Shown: positions 62,101 through 64,000 of the stretch, piece by piece | How positions within the stretch are numbered: position 1 is the first letter of the stretch | Layout of the letters: every line of letters starts with the position of its first letter | Source of the DNA: Cytophagales bacterium Alg240-R148 | GTDB lineage: Bacteria; Bacteroidota; Bacteroidia; Cytophagales; Cyclobacteriaceae | Length of the DNA stretch: 64,000 nt | Assembly: GCA_900537185.1 (NCBI GenBank) | Contig: LS999826.1 | Coordinates: forward strand, 1,196,379-1,260,378 | Direction of reading: 5' to 3' | Notes under the pieces: generated by a model | What the model saw: only the letters and a program-made list of their open reading frames with translations | Told to the model about the DNA's origin: nothing | The model's database searches: none | Translations under genes and position numbers: made by a program

Positions 62101-63446
62101 GCAGCATTCATCATATTCTTAGATGCAGTTGAAGCAGCCTCTGACCTTTCTTTTCTGGACAACTCTATGTCATTTTTAGTTTTGCTGTGCAGTACAAATA
62201 CAGTGCTTTCCACAATGATGACAGCTCCATCCACAATTATTCCAAAATCAATTGCTCCTAAACTCATTAAATTGGCCCAAACGTCAAAGGCGTTCATTAA
62301 GATAAAGGCGAAAAGCAAAGACAATGGTATAGTGGAGGCTACAATAAGCCCGCCGCGCCAATTTCCGAGTAAAAGAACCAATATAAAGATCACGATTAAA
62401 CCTCCTTCCACTAGGTTGGTGCCTACTGTTTTTGTGGTATCCTGTATTAAGGAGGAACGGGCAAGGAAGGGAACCATTTTTATGCCATCAGGAAGAGATT
62501 GGTTGATTTGTACTACTCTTTCTTGCACTGCCTCAATCACTGCGTCAGAATTGGCCCCTTTGAGCATCATGATCATACCACCAACAGTTTCTCCTTGCCC
62601 ATCTTTGGTTAGTGCTCCATATCGAACTGCTTTCCCAATGGTTACGGTTCCGATGTCTTTAATTTGAATGGGGATATTTTTTTGGTTTTTAATTACAGTT
62701 TTTTCAATGTCTTCTATTGTTCTAGCCAATCCTTCCCCTCTAATAAAGTTGGCCATGTGGTTTTTTTCAATGTAAGCACCACCTGTATTTTGGTTGTTGG
62801 CTTCCAGCGCTAAGAAAACTTCTTGTATGCTGATGTTCATCGACCGGAGTGCATCCGGATCCACTGCCACTTCGTATTGCTTAATATTGCCTCCAAATGC
62901 ATTTACTTCTACTATTCCTGGAACCATGGCCATTTGCCTTTTTACAATCCAGTCTTGAATCGTCCTTAATTCGGTAATGTCATAGAGGTTTTGATGCATG
63001 CTGTCTACTTCCAAGGTGTATTGGTAAATTTCACCTAAACCAGTTGAAATAGGCCCAATAAAAGGAGTACCGAAACTTTTAGGAATCTCTTCTTTTACTG
63101 CATTGAGCTTTTCCATAACCAGTTGCCTGGGCAAGTAGGTGCCCATACCATCATCAAAAACGATGGTTACAACAGAAAGACCAAACCTCGAAACACTTCT
63201 GATTTCCAATACTTGTGGCAGGTTGCTCATGGCCAATTCAATAGGGTAGGAGACAAACTGTTCAATGTCTTCAGTTCCTAAATTCGGTGCTTGGGTAATA
63301 ATTTGCACTTGGTTGTTGGTAATGTCTGGTACGGCATCAATTGGAATTTGCCGCATGCTCCAAATTCCACCAACTACCAAGGCTAGGGTTAGTAATCCGA
63401 TCAAACGTTTGTTTTTGATCGAAAACTCGATAATTGAATTTATCAT
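59130..63446 (-). CDS. CusA/CzcA-type heavy-metal RND pump fused to a TolC-like outer-membrane factor
   Basis: This protein of about 1438 residues joins two transport parts. Residues 1 to about 1035 are a heavy-metal RND transporter with twelve membrane helices. They include MINSIIEFSIKNKRLIGL at the start, DFGIIVDGAVIIVES in helix 4 and FGVAVLNGLVLISGLN near the end. At about 1040-1065 a hydrophobic segment ends LPLSAQ and looks like an internal signal peptide. Residues 1066-1438 are a TolC-like helical outer-membrane factor. ATG at 63446 is chosen because it gives the standard pump N-terminus. Cleavage at the internal signal could yield two proteins. The operon also encodes the adaptor and a Cys/His-rich small protein. 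Confidence 0.95.
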   Translation of the reverse strand: MINSIIEFSIKNKRLIGLLTLALVVGGIWSMRQIPIDAVPDITNNQVQIITQAPNLGTEDIEQFVSYPIELAMSNLPQVLEIRSVSRFGLSVVTIVFDDGMGTYLPRQLVMEKLNAVKEEIPKSFGTPFIGPISTGLGEIYQYTLEVDSMHQNLYDITELRTIQDWIVKRQMAMVPGIVEVNAFGGNIKQYEVAVDPDALRSMNISIQEVFLALEANNQNTGGAYIEKNHMANFIRGEGLARTIEDIEKTVIKNQKNIPIQIKDIGTVTIGKAVRYGALTKDGQGETVGGMIMMLKGANSDAVIEAVQERVVQINQSLPDGIKMVPFLARSSLIQDTTKTVGTNLVEGGLIVIFILVLLLGNWRGGLIVASTIPLSLLFAFILMNAFDVWANLMSLGAIDFGIIVDGAVIIVESTVFVLHSKTKNDIELSRKERSEAASTASKNMMNAAFFGQLIILIVFLPILGLEGVEGKMFQPMALTFGFAMIGAMVLCLTYVPAVSAIFIKVPTSKKQSFGDKFTTWVENKYAPLLKKSLQHGWAILTIALLFLGLSVYTFSKLGGEFIPQLDEGDIAFHSILKPGSSLEEAIKTNTQIEKLIKKRFPEVKTVISRMGVADVPTDPMPMEVADIFIILKPSSEWPIQKTKAQLIDELKETVSVIPGVNYEFTQPIEMRFNELITGVREDIAVKLFGEDLEILAQKAEEMGVLISKIDGVGDMKVEATKGLPQITVTYNRDKIAQYGLQIENVNNILETAFAGKKAGVIFKGERRFDLVIRLEKSARKGMDDLESLYISLPNGAQIPLKELATIDYQTGPMQISRDNTNRRVYVGINVRGRDIQSLVEEIKEKLSTDLNLPPGYYIQYGGAFENLERASERLKTLVPLALILIFVMIFFALKSISQTFMIYLAIPMACIGGVFSLWLRGMPFSISAGVGFIVLFGVAVLNGLVLISGLNQLKEEGEKNVQQRVIKGSKRRIRPIMLTALTDILGFLPMALSKSAGAEVQQPLATVVIGGLITSTLLTLFVLPLLYTWVEEKKFSVRIKPKPAIAVVVVFICAVLPLSAQDTSSALNMDQAVEKAVNNYPLLKINKLKEAGQSSWKRARIDLGSTQFFSSGEEVKQNNQGTYTQLGIQQTNIHLFGAHARNLVYQKKLLLQQSISKLSRLELEKSVKSDWAKVVFQREKLEIVTHLDSLMQSFVQAARIKYQVESSSKLELLTAENQSKRVSIKKIQLITDYENALLELNKWFVSDTLFTTVVHKEYDFNLLVEQLDKQHALIEMATHQEALLTSQIASVKSDRLPKVNLMYGQQKVDGATGFHTYQFGLILPLLSSNQKGKVERATIERDIAQENIKIQQINLQTRYKIKSSEFENWKNSWRYYNEEAIPMAEEQIKGAQLAYNTGAIGYLAYTQLLRDAVNIEIEAAEAKLNTLLSKIEVEYFK

Positions 63447-63526
63447 ACGTATGGTGTTATAGCGGCCCTTTTGGGCTGCGATGGGTATAAAAAAATAAGA
63501 TAAAGGCAAAGCCTTGTGTAGGCGCG

Positions 63527-63835
63527 TTAAGAACGAGGAGGTTCAGAAGGGGGAGTAAGAAATGTTTTACTCAGGTTGTCTTGTAATTGTTGGTAATTGG
63601 CTTTATCAAAATAGTCGTAACCGGCCTCACTGTATACTTCGTACATCGTGATATGAGAGTGACAACATTGGCACTGGCAAAAAGGAGAGCAGAAATCAAC
63701 CTCGTGGTGTTCGTCCTCTGTTGGTTCATGTACACCAACCTCAGAAGTAGCTTGGTGCTCTTCCAATGCGTCGTCACATGGCAGAACTATTATGCCGATA
63801 AAGTATAGAGATAATATGTACAATAAGTACTTCAC
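63527..63835 (-). CDS. Small exported Cys/His-rich protein, probable metal binder (DUF6660-like)
   Basis: This 102-residue protein has an N-terminal hydrophobic segment (YILSLYFIGIIVLPC). An acidic, His-containing middle (HEPTEDEHHEVDF) and a Cys/His cluster CSPFCQCQCCHSH near residues 49-61 follow. Similar small proteins often precede CusA/CzcA genes in Bacteroidota, so metal binding or sensing in the periplasm is likely. The start is GTG at 63835. An exact TACATTTG -7 element sits directly before it, which would make the mRNA almost leaderless. It is the first gene of the efflux operon. Confidence 0.75.
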   Translation of the reverse strand: MKYLLYILSLYFIGIIVLPCDDALEEHQATSEVGVHEPTEDEHHEVDFCSPFCQCQCCHSHITMYEVYSEAGYDYFDKANYQQLQDNLSKTFLTPPSEPPRS

Positions 63836-63899
63836 ATTTCAAATGTAGAAAAATTATGCTGCAACGCTTTTGCATCCATGAAAATTTATTGGATAAACA

Positions 63900-63919
63900 G
63901 ATAAATAATTTTATTTATC
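63900..63919. terminator. AT-only stem-loop after the truncated gene at the window end
   Basis: GATAAATAA and TTATTTATC form a 9-bp stem with a 2-base loop directly after the stop codon of the partial gene. An alternative GGATAAA/TTTATCC stem overlaps it. Confidence 0.4.
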
Positions 63920-64000
63920 CTACTCCATTATCTCAAATGCACTTCTATAAGCACCAATTTCACTCATGTAGTCCAATAGTTCGTTGTAAAATTTATTTTG
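63920..64000 (-). CDS. C-terminal end of an unidentified protein (cut by the window edge)
   Basis: A frame open to the window edge encodes 26 residues, NKFYNELLDYMSEIG then AYRSAFEIME, followed by TAG. The composition is that of a real helical C-terminus. It lies upstream of the efflux operon on the same strand. The family cannot be recognised from this fragment. Confidence 0.55.
   Translation of the reverse strand, partial: QNKFYNELLDYMSEIGAYRSAFEIME

Noticed and set aside
59130-63509. The upstream extension of the RND pump beginning at 63509
   Set aside because: The extra 21 residues do not belong to the family, and ATG at 63446 starts the canonical MINSIIEFS sequence.

Overview
The window comes from a member of the Bacteroidota, most likely the order Cytophagales. 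Several signs agree. The DNA is AT-rich. Promoters fit the TTTG / 19-base spacer / TAnnTTTG pattern. There is a full-length hybrid two-component regulator, a PorP/SprF protein, type A and type B type IX secretion (T9SS) C-terminal signals, a gliding-motility type C-terminal domain, and a metal RND pump fused to its outer membrane factor. No prophage, insertion sequence, CRISPR array or rRNA gene was seen. The window reads as chromosomal backbone with accessory cassettes. Nothing could be searched, so family names rest on motifs read by eye.

Layout. 1-6200: the end of an unknown gene, a sirtuin and topA (minus strand), then sixA, an arginase/agmatinase-family enzyme and an alanine-type symporter (plus). 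6200-16000: an unknown protein, a giant hybrid sensor/regulator, a secreted M4 protease with fibronectin and carbohydrate-binding modules, and a DoxX-like membrane protein. 15985-23832 (minus): a tightly coupled cassette of a Cys-rich repeat adhesin with a type B sorting domain, a SprF-like protein, an OmpA/PD40 protein and a small secreted protein. 24000-25430: a SUI1 factor and an outer-membrane barrel. 25481-32555 (minus): a polyamine-type operon of AdoMet decarboxylase, membrane aminopropyltransferase-like protein, polytopic His-motif protein, Tat-exported FAD lipoprotein and an SF1 helicase. 33000-40714: exported hydrolases (M24, GH20, S10), a cupin lipoprotein and a methyltransferase.

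40880-43254 is the RNA-repair pair rtcB-prfH. In front of it lies a strong promoter, a 15-codon leader ORF and an intrinsic terminator whose 5' arm begins at the leader stop codon. This is the best candidate here for an undescribed regulatory system: failure of translation termination could switch on the genes that repair and rescue damaged ribosomes.

43531-57914 holds a T9SS-exported subtilisin, tRNA-Val(GAC), an S41 protease, a YchJ-like protein, an exported caspase-fold protein, a hibernation factor, an NTF2-like protein, truA, an aspartic protease with a PDZ domain and a PNPOx-fold protein. 57954-63835 (minus) is a metal efflux operon: a Cys/His-rich small protein, a CusA/CzcA pump fused to a TolC-like factor, and a His-rich CusB-like adaptor. 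Many convergent gene pairs share strong bidirectional terminators.
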